Below are positions 13,041 to 25,074 of a DNA stretch of 64,000 nucleotides, piece after piece. Position 1 is the first letter of the stretch; each line of letters opens with the position of its first letter. Made by a program: the position numbers and the translations under genes. This DNA comes from Congeria kusceri. Lineage: Eukaryota; Mollusca; Bivalvia; Myida; Dreissenidae. The stretch is taken from assembly GCA_027627225.1 (NCBI GenBank), contig CM051029.1, forward strand, positions 9,158,715 through 9,222,714. Reading direction: 5' to 3'. The notes below the pieces were generated by a model. It saw only the letters and a list, made by a program, of their open reading frames with translations, had not been told where the DNA came from and did not search any database.

Positions 13041-13559
13041 GTAAAAGTTAAAGTCATGGTATTGTGATACATATAGGGAAGACAAAGTTCAGTCGTGGGT
13101 GTAAATAGTGTTTTTGTTATCATTGATCGATGGTTAGTTGAAGTGATGCAAATGATGGCCTACAATAATAACACAGGTTATATGAAATATAACAAGGATA
13201 ATAATATCACTTCAAGTATTCATTCTTATGCACGAGTAAACATTTAATTCAGGACAAGTGTTAATAAAAAAATATGATAACAATTCAATTCAAAACAATA
13301 TAATAACCAAATATGAACACTCAACAGTGACCATCCCCATAGTTTGCATATAAAATAATTAGTTCTATATTGGTCACGTGACTAGCGCGGGTAATGGACG
13401 TGTTTTTGAATCTGGAGTAAAAATTAATAATTTACTGTGCTGTTTTTGTGTTTTCCGTGTGTTATTAAGACGGTTGGATTCATTAATAATCCAGTGTGAA
13501 TCATACTATGGAAATTCTGATTAAATTATTGGAAATAACAAAAATAACAAAAGAAAAGA

Positions 13560-15060
13560 AAGAAACAGCAGTGACAATAGTGGTGGGGTAGCGAGTAAGC
13601 AGTTCAAGAACAGAGGCCCGTCAGGCGATTTAGACGTAAGTGTGAGTGAACTTTTAAATCAAACAAACGCAATTTTGTAAAGTGATGATCACAACACCAG
13701 TAGTCTATTTGTGTCTGACACTGATGAAAATAGTGTTAAAACAGAAATAACTACGACGATGGCTGACGGCGGTGCTATAGAGCCTACAATCTCAGATGTA
13801 ATGAAAAGCTTACATTCTATTAGTGACAGATTAGTGGCTGTAGAGAAGAAACTGGGTGCTCTGGATTTACACGAGAAAAGGGTGGGCAGTTTTGGGAGGG
13901 AACTTGGAGCATAGCGATAGATGAGAGGTTTACGCTGGTCGATGAGCGAGTGTCCAAACTAGAGAACAAACTGGACGGGGCGGACGTTGGAGCGGCTTTA
14001 TTGGCCAGCAAGGATGACGCCCTGGTGAAGGCTAAAGATAGTCTGCGCGAGAAAGTGAAGTATTTTAAGTCACAATCCAGGCGCAACAATATCATCTTCA
14101 CGAATATTCCAGAGGATAACTTCAGCGGAAATGAGCCACCGAAGGGTCCGAAGAGAAAACTTAGGCAGCATTTGCAGGATGCCCTTAAAGTGGCCAAGGA
14201 CACCGCTGACAGTATACGCTTTGAGCGCGGGCATCGCTCGCCCGGTCATCCGGTTCATGGTAAATTGCGCGCTGTAGTGGCAAAATTCACATACTTTCAG
14301 GACCGTGCACTAGTGCGCCGGCAATGAAAACACTTGTCAGGTACCAACTTCCATGTGTACGAACAATTATCACAGGAAGTGATAGAAAAGCGCCGGAAAC
14401 TGGTGCCGAAGATGAAGGCTGCTCGGGACCATGGGAATCGTGCAAGGATAGCGTATGATACGCTATACGTGGACGTCAAACCGCTTCGCGAGTAGGGGCA
14501 CGCCGGGGATGAGCTTTCGATTGTATCATGGAATGTAAATTGACTTTCCAAGGACAAGAAACAATGTACATACTTTGTATATATGGTGTCTTGTCACGAT
14601 ATATGTTTCTTATACGATTTATGGACAAATGCTAGAAGTAATTTTTCTCTTAACAGTTATATAATTTGTATAGACAATTTTAAAACAGAAACGCTAAAAG
14701 GTGTAGTGGTGGGTTAGTTTTATATTACAGGGAAAATCTACAGGACGGTTTTGAAATTACACGTAATAATCACGATACGATTATTTGGCTTAAATTAGAC
14801 AAACATTTATTTAATCTTGAAGAGATATTTACTTATGTGGGACTTATTTACGGTGTGAAGAGTAGCCAGCATATTCTATTGCTGATATTGATTTGTTTGA
14901 TATTTTACAAAATGATATTTTTATGATATTGATAGTGTTAACGGTCGTGTTGGCGATAGTAACAAGTTTACATATTTATCTGGTAACGGATATTGAAGAC
15001 GAATTCCATTTTTTTATAATAGTTAAACAATTGTCTGACCTGAGAAAAAAATTGTTAAAA
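13560..15060 (+). mobile_element. Decayed L1-like LINE (ORF1 and start of ORF2 endonuclease)
   Basis: ORF1 is spread over frames. An acidic N-terminal region (with a stop near 13677) is followed by MADGGAIEPTISDVMKSLHS from 13759, a break near 13913, then a coiled-coil-like stretch (ERVSKLENKLDG type) from 13950. Next comes the L1 ORF1 RNA-binding core: SRRNNIIFTNIPEDN, LRQHLQDALKVAKDTADSIR, FERGHRSPGHP and KLRAVVAKFTYFQDRALVRR. A further break near 14327 precedes VIEKRRKLVPKMKAARDHGN and AYDTLYVDVKPLRE. ORF2 begins at about 14515 with IVSWNVN followed by a stop, and continues in pieces such as EITRNNHDTIIWLKLDKHLF (about 14751-14812), typical of the apurinic endonuclease domain. No reverse transcriptase was seen, so the element is truncated and dead. 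Numerous frameshifts and stops put it out of use long ago. Confidence 0.85.
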
Positions 15061-15099
15061 AATACTACTTTGAAAACCCATCTGTTTTTTAATTTATTC

Positions 15100-16960
15100 A
15101 ACTCCTTAACTCAAATAATAAAACGGACATTATTTACTTGTGTAAATATATTAAGCAACCTCCGTATATTAGAAATACCCTTACAGTTGTAAACATTTAA
15201 TACAAAGGTTCATCCTCCTTATCTATTAATTAACCATAATGTTAAACATTTTCTTTTGCTCGATGTTATGTCGATTGTATATATTTTCTGTAAATATGTG
15301 TTATAGACGATGTACTTTGTGCAAGTCTAAAATGAACATATGTTCTGTTCATCTGTTCTTTCTGTCATTACATGCCATACTTTATTAAACGAATTCATGA
15401 AAAATGTTAGTAAGTTAGCCATAGGCCTATTAACATGCTCAATTGTTCGGTTAATAGTCAACCACGCTAATCATCTGAGCCCGCATACATGTAAACAACA
15501 TACATGCAGTACACTTTAAAATTATTACTACTTGTTTTCAATAAGAAACTGCAGTATAACTTATTATTATTGTGAGCATAATGTCGAATTATACATAGCA
15601 ACTAATTTAGGCCGACTGCAATTGCTCATTTTAACATAATGCCGCATATTAAAAACGATCCATTTTTTCAAAATGTGATTGTTATGTCCAAATTATACGT
15701 ATAACTTATAAAACTTACGATTCTTAGCTGATTGTGATATTGTGTATTCTAATTGGCCTCTAAATAGTTTATTAAAAGAAATGCATTATTTGAGGCAACA
15801 TGTGTGCTTTAAAAGTTGTTTAATAGGTGCTCAAATAAAAAAAAGTATTAAGATTTCACTAGGTATCAAGTTATGTTAGCTCAATTGATAAAGAATCCTG
15901 ATTTCTTTGCGAAACAAAGGCACACGTACACAACAGCACTCTAATGTGACTTTATCGTCTTATGTTAATGATAACAATATCATATTCAAATTCAAAACAA
16001 TTGCCACAATCGATCATTCAACATTAAAGTGTAAATCAAATACGCTTGCGATATTGCATAGTTATGCAAAATGTTTCTGAACATCACTACTAAGAGCTTA
16101 AACTTGATACCTACTGCTATAATTTACATCAATTGTTTAACATAGACGAACATTTATGCAAATTAACATTGGGCGGGTAAAAAATACAATGCGAGAAATA
16201 TCTTTCCGGAACAGTTCGTACATATTCATTAGCTAAATTGTGTTGTGCTAGTTTGTTTGGCGGTTTAGCCTGATCTGACAAAAGAGATGTAGTTTTATGT
16301 TACATTTCGTATATAACTAAAAAAGACGGTGGCAAGTCCGTTCGCGGCAATCAATAACCTCGTTCATAAATAATTGCGATTATTATAAAATGATGAATTT
16401 ACATCATAGTATGTTACCTGCATGCTACAATAATAGAGCGATACGTTTCGCATATATAAATATAATGACGCAATACACGTACATATATGTGATTACACGC
16501 GCGTATGGTGCTTGGTATTGTGCCCGTTAGTGTATTCTGGCAGCGTACACGTTGATAAGATATGTTATCCGATGAACACACACAATAAAAGGCACTTGGT
16601 TTAGAATCGCCAAATACATTGTACTTGTCATACGACACACACAGACAATGTTGAAATGGTTAAATCATTTAAATATATATGTGCACGAGAGCAACAATTT
16701 CAAAAGAAATAAAGGCAGAAAGGCCGATATACATGTACGAAATACTTGCTTGCGCTTAGAATTGTACATATTCTACATCTGAAAGATATACATGTAGATT
16801 TCAACATCAATAACATATGAATGTAATAATAGGATTCCCCAAGGCGGTATCCGGGGGGTATGCTACATAAATATTTAGCAGCAATGTAAGAAATACTTCA
16901 AAAACAATGTCAAATTGAAGCTATACTAATAGAAAAAAGAAACTGGACATGTTTTCAATG
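15100..16960. other. Intergenic stretch, no gene recognised
   Basis: AT-rich sequence after the LINE relic. The first few hundred bases may be additional, unrecognisable LINE sequence. No domain-bearing or splice-supported exon was found. Confidence 0.4.
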
Positions 16961-16969
16961 CTTATTAGT

Positions 16970-18010
16970 CCCCTTCCGGTGTTTCACATGAGGGGACAAT
17001 AGGTTTGCCCTCCGTCCGTCCGTCCGTCCGTCATTCTGTCCGTCCGCAAAATATTGTTCTACGATAACAATAAAAAGGAGTGAAGATATTTTGATGAAAC
17101 TTGCTATACATATAAACGACAATGTGAGTATTATGCTCGACCTTTTATTTTTTAGCAGAGGTCAAAGGTCACGTGACTGTTACTGAAAATATAAATAAAC
17201 TAAAACAAACTGGATGCTGCGATGACGCAAAAAGTACTGAAGATATTTCGATGAAACTTGATATACATATCAACGGCAATGTGAGGATTATGCAGGACCT
17301 TTTATGTTTCACCAGAAGTCAAAGGTCACGTGACTGTTACTAAAAATATAAATAAACTTACTACTGATATAATTTGAAACGTACATAAGATATGACCATA
17401 AAACTTGGCGCAAAGATTGAACTATAGGTTTGCCATCTGACTGTATGTCTCTATATATGTTCGTCCTTATGTTTGTCCGTCCGTCTGTCTGCCCGTCCCC
17501 AAAACCTGGTTCCTGCAATGACTTAAAAAGTACTAAAATTATTTCGATGAAACGGCAATGTGGCAATGTGATGATTATGCACGACCTTTTTTTCACAAGA
17601 GGTCAAAGGTCACGTGGCTGTTACTTAAAATAGAAATAAACTTAATACTATGATAATTAAAAATAGACATAAGATATGACCATGAAACTTGGTACAGAGA
17701 TTGAACTAATGGTTTGCCATCTGTCTGAGTGTCATTCTGTCTGTTTGTCCGAATGTCTGTCTGTCCGTCCGTCTCCAAAACCTGGATCATGTGATAACTT
17801 TGAAAGTACTGCAGACACTTTGAAGAAACTTTGTATATATAGAAAAGAGGAAGGTGAAGATTGTACACGACTCTTTAGTTTTCACCATGGGTCAAAGGTC
17901 ACGTGGCTATTACTTAAAATAGAAATAAACTCAATACTGTAATAATTCGAAAAGAACATAAGATATGATCATGAAACTTGGCATACAGAATTGACTATAT
18001 GATTTCCCAA
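16970..18010. repeat. Degenerate tandem repeat with (TCCG)n and TCAAAGGTCACGTG motifs
   Basis: The block begins with a ccgtccgtccgtccg microsatellite near 17010 and contains further gtctgtctgtccgtccg runs near 17480 and 17755. Four copies of gtcaaaggtcacgtg occur at 17161, 17318, 17602 and 17891, each followed by (g/a)ctgttact(g/t)aaaat-a-aaataaact. Between them lie repeated phrases such as aagtactgaagatatttcgatgaaact and cataagatatgaccatgaaactt. Unit length is about 160-290 bp. Open frames on both strands inside it are repeat artefacts. Confidence 0.7.
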
Positions 18011-18579
18011 AAATAACAACTTAATACTGCTATGACAAATGGGAATGAATATGAAACTTTGTACATCTACAGATAAAGGGCGAGTTGACGGTATTGCACA
18101 ATGTTTAATTAGTTGGGGTTTTCACCGGTAGGAGACTCCTGTATTGCTTGCAATACTATCAAAGCCTTGTTGTTTATATGTTGTTTGATATTAATATAGA
18201 TGAATTTGGTATCAAAATTTAGTTTATAAATTGAACTAATCAATACTTATAATGACCTAAAATTTATCGATCGTTAACAAGTAAGCAGTTGTGTTTATTC
18301 TTTGAAAACACCAGACACAAGTATCGCGGTCGTCTTTGCAACTTTTAAATCACTAGTGTTTCGTTTGGATGACGTTAACGTCAAAAATGGTTGGCCAATC
18401 TGTAAGGTCATTGAAATTATTGATTGGTTCAATATGTATCTTAAATTTTGATAATTCATCCATATTTAAATGAAACAACATATTAAAATACGCATTAAAA
18501 GCATGTCAAGTTTCTTTGTTTTATTAGTTTATTTGCTGTTTCAATAATAAACTAAAATTAGGGCGTTTGTGTTTGTTCA

Positions 18580-19640
18580 CCCGTTATCATGGCTTATTAC
18601 TTGTTAAGAATTTTTATGTATGATTATTAAGACCTTACATGTTGCAACATACGTAATTCCGGTACACGCGAGAGCTACATTCATGTGCAGAACTTCATGA
18701 AATCCTCTACATAATTCGCTGTTCTGTTTCAGGAACATACTAAAATGAATATGTGTGTGCACGTTTACACGTTACTATTGAACAATACTGCTTTTACGTT
18801 AATAGCTGGTCAATAAGACCTTTAACTGTTGCAACACGCGGGATTTCTGTACTGACGCGAGCATGTAACAGGTGCAACTTACATGTTTACGATTACCGAA
18901 ATTCCCGATAAAATTCGCTAATTTGTTTTAAAAAAAACAGTAATAAATGAACATGTTAATGCTTTTAAACCCTAAACCATGCAATAATACTGTGCTAACT
19001 TTTATATATGATGAATAAGATGATGCAAACACGGGATTTGAATACCCACGCGAGCGTGCGAGAGACGAAAAACGTACCGAAATCCACGCTACGAATCGTT
19101 GTTTTGTTTCATGAACGATCTAAATTTAATAGTTTGTTTCATGAATTCATATTGACTTTGAATAAAAACATTTAAACAATTCTACATATTATTATTAATA
19201 CCTTGAAATGTAGTAACATGTGGAATTTCGGTACACGCGCTGGCGTGTGAGAAGCGCGACTTCCATATGTACAATTACCGAAATCCTATTTATAAGTCGC
19301 TATTCTGTTCCAGAAACAGTCCAACATGAATATTGTTGTACTTGTTCATGCATTGCCATTGAATTATATAAATCTGGCACTTCTGTATATCATGAAGAAG
19401 ACCTTTAAATGTAATAATATGGGGGATGTCGTTACGCGCGCGAGCGTAAGTGAGTCGCAACTTACATATGTAGACTTACCGAAATCTCCGTTATAAATCG
19501 CTATTCTGTTCCAGAAATAGTCCAAACAAAATAGTTTTGTACTTGTTTACTGATTGCCATTGAATAATATAAATTTTGTAATTCTCAATATGATGAATAA
19601 GACATTTAAATTTAGTGAAAGCAAATAGGTTTTTGTACAT
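18580..19640. repeat. About five ~200-bp tandem repeats
   Basis: Units carry, in order, cgcg(c)gag, a gaaatcc signature (about 18698, 18893, 19076, 19275 and 19479), ctgttc/tcaggaac-like and tgttcatgc/ttgccattgaa segments, and a gaataagaccttt phrase. The period is close to 200 bp. The last two units are the best conserved (attctgttccagaaa-agtccaa). The shared accgaaatcc word links this array to 10430-11410. Confidence 0.7.
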
Positions 19641-19964
19641 TTGTGTTATTGACATTGAGGTTGACGATAAAAGCATGCTATCGAGACTGATATTGTGTGA
19701 CAAATGTTCGACACAGGCCGGAACCATAAAACTCGCATATATTCCATTTTGAAATCCATTACTAATCCTTTATATGCAGTAAAGCCGTTTTATTTCGTAA
19801 CACCGTTATCCGCTAAATTATGTTAATCCGCAATTAGGCAATCCTACGTCATGTTTCGAATTATAGACCGCGTACAAACCGGCAATGTAAACAATACGAA
19901 TTATTGTTAAGACGAAAACACTGTATTTTTCGTTAGTATTTAAAGTAAAATCATACCTTAGGAA

Positions 19965-20080
19965 AATGTTAAGGAGCTTTATGAATAAGAAAGTAAAGGA
20001 AATCCTTACATAAGGAAAATTCATTGATATCTAAGGAATTGTTTTCTTTAAAACTTGGGCGATTTATGAATACGGGCCCA
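19965..20080. repeat. MITE-like fragment with ctccttag / gaatacgggccc end
   Basis: Contains aaggagctttatgaata and ends in gatttatgaatacgggccc. The same terminal phrase occurs at about 42295-42312 and, as ggcccatattcacaaggctcc, at 61047, suggesting one dispersed inverted-repeat family. Confidence 0.45.
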
Positions 20081-20089
20081 GTTCTACTA

Positions 20090-20684
20090 CAGATGTTAAG
20101 CATGCATTTTGATTTATATCTGTTTAAGGACACACCGGTATTCCAAATAATAAATGTGTGTATCGAGATTCCTTCTGTATTGTTTGATACATTGTGTCAT
20201 ACAGAGGACCAGCGCATAACGTATGTTACAATAGTTCCAATATAAGTTTAAAAAAAAAAAACTTTTGCAGGTACAGTGCCAAAACTCTCAATTTAAGTAA
20301 TTATTGATTCCGTTAGAAATAGCAATGAAATATACAAATGATACGTATTTGACGGATAACTGTTTTCAATTGACAAGCCAACTGAAAATGTCATTCTTGT
20401 TAGGATTACGGTATGTGCAATATTTCTGCTTTTCATGCGCAAATCTTGGAACTTTTCAAGCAGGAAGTACATGTTATGTAGAGACCACAATTGTATCTCA
20501 CGTTGCTGCATTTACAGAGGAATTGTTTTTCTTTCTATTGTTTCTTTGTATTCCACAAATATCAACACAGAAACGTGCACACTATTAACACTATCTATTC
20601 TATAACAATCTGATGTAACATTAAAAATTATTCAAGTTGTTGAGCATTTTATGAAAGATATAATGACATCTAGTTAAGTTGTAG
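20090..20684 (+). other. Possible relic of an Ig2-like exon; otherwise nothing recognised
   Basis: An acceptor-like ttttgcaggtacag at about 20263-20276 is followed by V-P-K-L-S-I then a stop, similar to the VPLTSLTI start of the Ig2 exon of the minus-strand receptor. Near 20461 the stretch GSTCYVETT could be the second-cysteine region. The match is weak and full of frame breaks; it is suggested mainly by its position just upstream of the pseudogene's next exon. Confidence 0.25.
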
Positions 20685-21193
20685 ATCTTCCATTCACACC
20701 GAACATCCGGACTGTTAAAATAAATCATTACCATGACGTGTACAAGCAGGAGTAACCCTACCCTCACACGCTATACGTGGACACTGCCAGGGGGAGAAAA
20801 ACAGAACGGACAACGCTTGATTATACTAAATGTACAGTAGTTCGGTAATAAATAACTTCACGCTGGAAGTGATAAATGAAATGAACGAAACGTTCGCACA
20901 ACAGGTCATTACTGGAAATGCAACTGTATCTTTTACATAAGAAATATTATGTGAGTATCTTTATTGAAAATAGAAACTAGTGCATAGTGGTCAATATCAA
21001 TATGACAAAAATAAATGATTTTATTAAATTAATAATTGTATCATTGGTGCATACATAATGCTTTCTGTACGGTTACTCTTATATCATGTAATGCAACATG
21101 ACGTTAACATTGTTCTGGTAAACATTGTATAGCAAGCACTAATCAACCAGAAATTGACATTAATTACATTATATACATGTTCACTTATTGCAG

Positions 21194-21429
21194 ATCCTGT
21201 CACAGAACGTTCTCTCTATCATCGAGGGCTTGCTGGTCAACACATTACCAGTGCAGCCATAAATGTTGTAAGAGGTAGAACTGTCAGTGTAAGATGTCAT
21301 TCTATATCGAATCAGGCTGCGCGTTATGTATGGACATACGCTGGTGCTATGTCTGCAATAGGTCCTTACTGGAATACAATAATCATGGGCGACATTAGCA
21401 CCAAGTGTATTGCAAGCAATTGTATGTAG
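21194..21429 (+). pseudogene. Ig4-like exon relic (premature stop)
   Basis: After acceptor tattgcag the exon reads DPVTERSLYHRGL and continues to NVVRGRTVSVRCHS (first Cys), RYVWTYAG (core Trp) and STKCIAS (second Cys), then stops at TAG 21427-21429. It corresponds to Ig4 at 50258-50545, which starts DPPSITRLL. Degenerate sequence continues after the stop without a good donor. Confidence 0.7.
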
Positions 21430-21919
21430 CTCTATGAGGGTTACAGCAAATGTACACTGCGAGTTTCATTTTGCAGTTCGCCACCTTTGTATTACAAGGG
21501 CCAATCTGCTTCTTGAACACATGTTGGATAGGCTCTTGTAATCCTAAGGTGGTGAGTTGTGAGTAGTGAACATGGTAAAGTGGTAGTGTTTACTACTTGC
21601 TTGATTTTCATCATGAAAGCAATAATAGTTACCGTGATTGTACGAAATGCAAATAGGTCCTTTGCTCTTTAGTTATTTCGTTTGTATACATGATATTCAT
21701 ATATAATAATTTATTAATTGCATTATATAAATGCGTTTTGAAACATTTTAGTTAACACAGACTAAAACGTGTTTTCTAATTGGACGATTTGACAAACATA
21801 TATTATTTCAAATATTGTGTTTGTTTGTGTATAATCAAGGCAAGTAATGCTTGTTAGTCGTGTGTCATTATATTTATTTACTATTTAGCGTTCTGTATTT
21901 ATGGTAATATTTTATGCAG

Positions 21920-22219
21920 TTGCTCCAGAAACTCCAGCGTTTAATTTTCAAACATATGAGAAGGATGTCCAAACAAACAACTTGAAGGTGATCCAAGGAA
22001 ATTCTTTTAGTGGTACGTGTACAGCGAATAGTAAACCGGGTTCATCATATGCGTGGACACCTAATACCTTTGAAATTGGCGATGGTTTCTTCATCAGCAT
22101 TGTCAGCAGACATCACAGTGGCGATAACACGTGCATAGCTTATGATGAAATGAATACAACAGGTGATGGACACATCAAGGGAACACATAAATCCATTTTC
22201 CAGCTGAATGTTACATTTA
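21920..22219 (+). pseudogene. Ig6-like exon relic (donor lost)
   Basis: After acceptor tttatgcag the exon stays open: VAPETPAFNFQTYEKD, NSFSGTCTANSKPGSSYAW, then DNTCIAYDEMNTTGDG and FQLNVT. It has both Ig cysteines and the core Trp. It matches Ig6 at 49051-49341. The expected T|GTAAGT donor has become TTTACA, so splicing to the next exon is probably lost, and the frame stops at 22234-22236. Confidence 0.7.
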
Positions 22220-22283
22220 CACTTTCCAATTTATGATTTCACAATAAACATGCACCGAAAGGTTAATGTTTTGGCTCTTACAG

Positions 22284-22559
22284 CACCAGCGGTTGCGCAG
22301 TTAATAGGCAACTCTACAGTTTTGCTGAACAAAATATTACTGTCAAGTGCCCTAGCACACCCAGAAGTCCAACAGAGACGAGATTTGCATGGTTTTACTC
22401 GAATACAACCACGATTGAATCGGCGCGTAATCTTTCGTTGACGAACATACAGATCACTGATGAAGGAACATATACATGCTGAGTCAACAACACAATGGAA
22501 CCCACAGGATGTAGTGTTGTGGAGGCATACAACGAAACAGTTTTACCTTGCTGTGCAGT
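22284..22559 (+). pseudogene. Ig7-like exon relic (frameshift and TGA)
   Basis: The exon starts after ggctcttacag with APAVAQLIGNSTVLLN, matching DPPTVERLQNQSALLN of Ig7. It then shifts frame to NITVKCPSTPRS, FAWFYSNTTTIES and NIQITDEGTYTC followed by TGA, with VNNTMEPTG beyond. A further slip restores a normal-looking CAGT|GTAAGC donor. Confidence 0.75.
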
Positions 22560-22706
22560 GTAAGCGAGTGGTATTGTACCCACTGGATTAACTTTAAACA
22601 AGAAATATCATTATAGGAAACGAAGGAACGCAAACCGTCAGCGTGTGTTAAATTTATCGTTAACAATGATATCACATTGTGTAACAACCTGCTATTTATG
22701 TTGTAG

Positions 22707-23438
22707 ATCCCGCAAACATACATAGATTTTATTCCTGCGGGTTTAACTTTGCATCTAGTATTACCATCAACTAAAGTCAGACTGTGACCTTATTCTGAGA
22801 AGCTCACAGTGATCCCATAGCTGAACGGGCACTTTGTAAATATTACTCGAGGTTGTGAAGGTCTACTGTACGAAGAGCACAATAACACAATATCCACCAT
22901 TGTTATAAATGCACGATGTGAATTCGATATGGGTGTATACCAATGTAAAGTAAAGAACATCCATAATGCAGTTGAACAAGTAAGAGAAATGATTCTGTGT
23001 AAGTGATAGTGATTGAAACATGTATTGATAATTCTCTCTCCGTGTATCCGACTTATAGTTTTAAAGCTCGATCTAAATATTGATTTTGTATTATTATTTT
23101 ATGTGACTAAAGGTGCACCGAGACCTTTTCCATTTTTTTCCACCGATTACCACGGTCTTCAGAAGATTAAATGATTTCGTTGTCCTCGTATTCACTATTT
23201 TGGCGTATCTTTCTCCAAGTGATATAACGGCAAATGTTTGGAGGAAGAAAATAAAATAAAATGGTGACTTAGTAACACTAAAAACTACTAGTGAACTTCA
23301 AATACAAATTTGCGAAGGCAGACTGCAGACAAACCTGTCAGTATATCAACTACAAAGTGAAGATTTTACAAACTATTCGGTCCGTGTTTACAATGACCTA
23401 GGCTCTACAGAACAGGCATTTATCATATAGCAAATCGT
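22707..23438 (+). pseudogene. Ig8-like and Ig9-like exon relics
   Basis: Ig8-like relic 22707-22998 starts DPANIHRFY, has several stops, then reads NARCEFDMGVYQCKVKNIH and ends at T|GTAAGT. The intact counterpart has RARCEYDAGSYKCLANN. Ig9-like relic 23113 to about 23438 starts GAPRPFPF (intact GAPRASPF), breaks, then reads VRVYNDLGSTEQAFI and stops at TAG. The intact copy has MANVSNTLGSVAEVF. Confidence 0.75.
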
Positions 23439-23659
23439 ATGTTTATAAATTTAATATTTTATTTTTTAACTTTAAAAATAAGAGATAAATGAATTCATGA
23501 CTAACTAAATGTATCTTAACAATAGTTTTTATTTCTCACCTTATCTAGCACCAGTTACTCTTAATCATAGCAAAACAAATAGAAATTATCATTGATGGTA
23601 ACCTGAGGAATGTAAGAAAAACAATATCACTTTAGGAAAGAATAAATATATATTCCCCA

Positions 23660-23890
23660 AAGGAATATGGATAAGACATTATTACCACATCAATTTCAAT
23701 TTGTGGAAGTCTTCAAAACTGAAAGTTCTGTAACCGTTGAATGGAAACCGGGTTTCGATGGAGGTGAAGATCAATGGTTCGTTATTTGTCAAAAAAAAAC
23801 AGCCGATGAAACTTGGTAGTACGTAAACGTCTCTGCAACAGTCAGTCGAATGAACATCAGTGGAATCGGAAAATCAGATGAAACCACCTT
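23660..23890 (+). pseudogene. FN3-like exon relic
   Basis: The readable piece is VEVFKTESSVTVEWKPGFDG, then GEDQWFVICQKKTADETW and a stop, then VNVSATVSRMNISGIGKS. It matches the FN3 exon 46880-47176 (TDIVITWVPGFNSGQDQNFT and DIYVAGSVV). Start and end are approximate because splice sites are unclear. Confidence 0.65.
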
Positions 23891-24184
23891 GATTACTCTA
23901 ATAACACAAGCGACATCTTGTATGCAATGATCCCTCACTTAGTGTCTTTTATTTTCCTCATTTTAACATGTTTTTATGGGTTTGACTTCACACCATGAAC
24001 ATGTCCATGTATAAAATACTGTTAAACGACTTAAATGACATTTAATTAAATGTGATAAATTCTTTCAAAATGTATATAAACTCAATGGACGAATATTGTC
24101 CCAAACCACGACATAATAATGCAAAAATATTACAAATTGCAACACATTAATTCGTCTATAACATGTATATAATTCAATAGGTAG

Positions 24185-24276
24185 CAGTTCCTGCCGGGTC
24201 TGCTGTAGGAGGAGCTGTAGGCGGCACTGTTGCGGCAGTCATCTTTGGTGTACTGTGGAAATTTAGACGAAATTAG
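24185..24276 (+). pseudogene. TM exon relic
   Basis: After ataggtag the phase-1 frame reads AVPAGSAVGGAVGG, then TVAAVIFGVLWKFRRN and a TAG stop. It aligns with the intact TM exon (SVGGVVGGLLGVVFIITVSI then LLWKYR). The GT donor at the equivalent place is gone, so this copy would end right after the membrane segment. Confidence 0.7.
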
Positions 24277-24574
24277 AAATTTGAAACGTACGTGTACATG
24301 GATTTTTTGTCGTAATGTGAAATAGGATAAAACTACAGGAATTGTATTATTGTTAGTAATACTAACTTTTATTGTTTTGGGTTTGTATTTATATTATTGG
24401 AACATATATTTCAAGTAATCCTGGGTCTGCAACTCGTTACGATGACTTATTTAGAACACAGCATGTATCGGTCGTGTGATATTTACATTTGTGGACACAT
24501 AGTATAAATATAGTTTATACTAATTTTGAACTTTTGTAACACAACTATATAAATAATATAACTGTTTGTTACAG

Positions 24575-24627
24575 AGCGAGCATCCAAGCTGCTAATGCGA
24601 ACTCCGAATATGAATCCTGCAGAAACG
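24575..24627 (+). pseudogene. Cytoplasmic exon 2 relic
   Basis: 53 bp between tttgttacag and a GTATGA donor, exactly the length of the intact exon 45181-45233. Read in phase 2 it gives RASIQAANANSEYESCRN, paralleling DNDASTTDGSYETCRI, with a conserved Tyr. Confidence 0.65.
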
Positions 24628-25074
24628 GTATGATAATGATCACCATTAAGCATAATTAACCTTTAAGCGTAGTTATGATTAAAAACCTGCATTATATTGT
24701 AGTCACGTTATTTTATTGTTAAATTATATAACATCAACATTAAGTGTGGGTCAGAATAACGAGTGACTAAGACGTAATTACGGATGATTTAGCCATACTT
24801 ATGACAAAGACACATTTCAACGATTGCATACGGCCCTAATTACGACATGTTATAAATCGAAAAGTCATAATTACGTGATAATAGGTTATAAGTATAACAG
24901 AGGATACTCGTAATTACGTGTAACTAAGTAATGAGATATTATGTCGTAAATATGATATTATATGTAATAAGTACGAGATTAAACAAGTGTTTCACCCATC
25001 TGCCAACGGACAGTTACAACGGAATGGTAAATAACTTTAAAGCAATTCAAATTATGGTTGTTCATTGTTTTCAG

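Noticed and set aside
13820..14557. Antisense open frames of 62-127 codons
   Set aside because: They are shadows of the L1-like ORF1 on the opposite strand, which has the recognisable motifs.
17309..17942. Overlapping open frames rich in SVCPSPKPGSC-type sequence on both strands
   Set aside because: They arise from the tccg/gtct repeats of the 17-kb tandem array.
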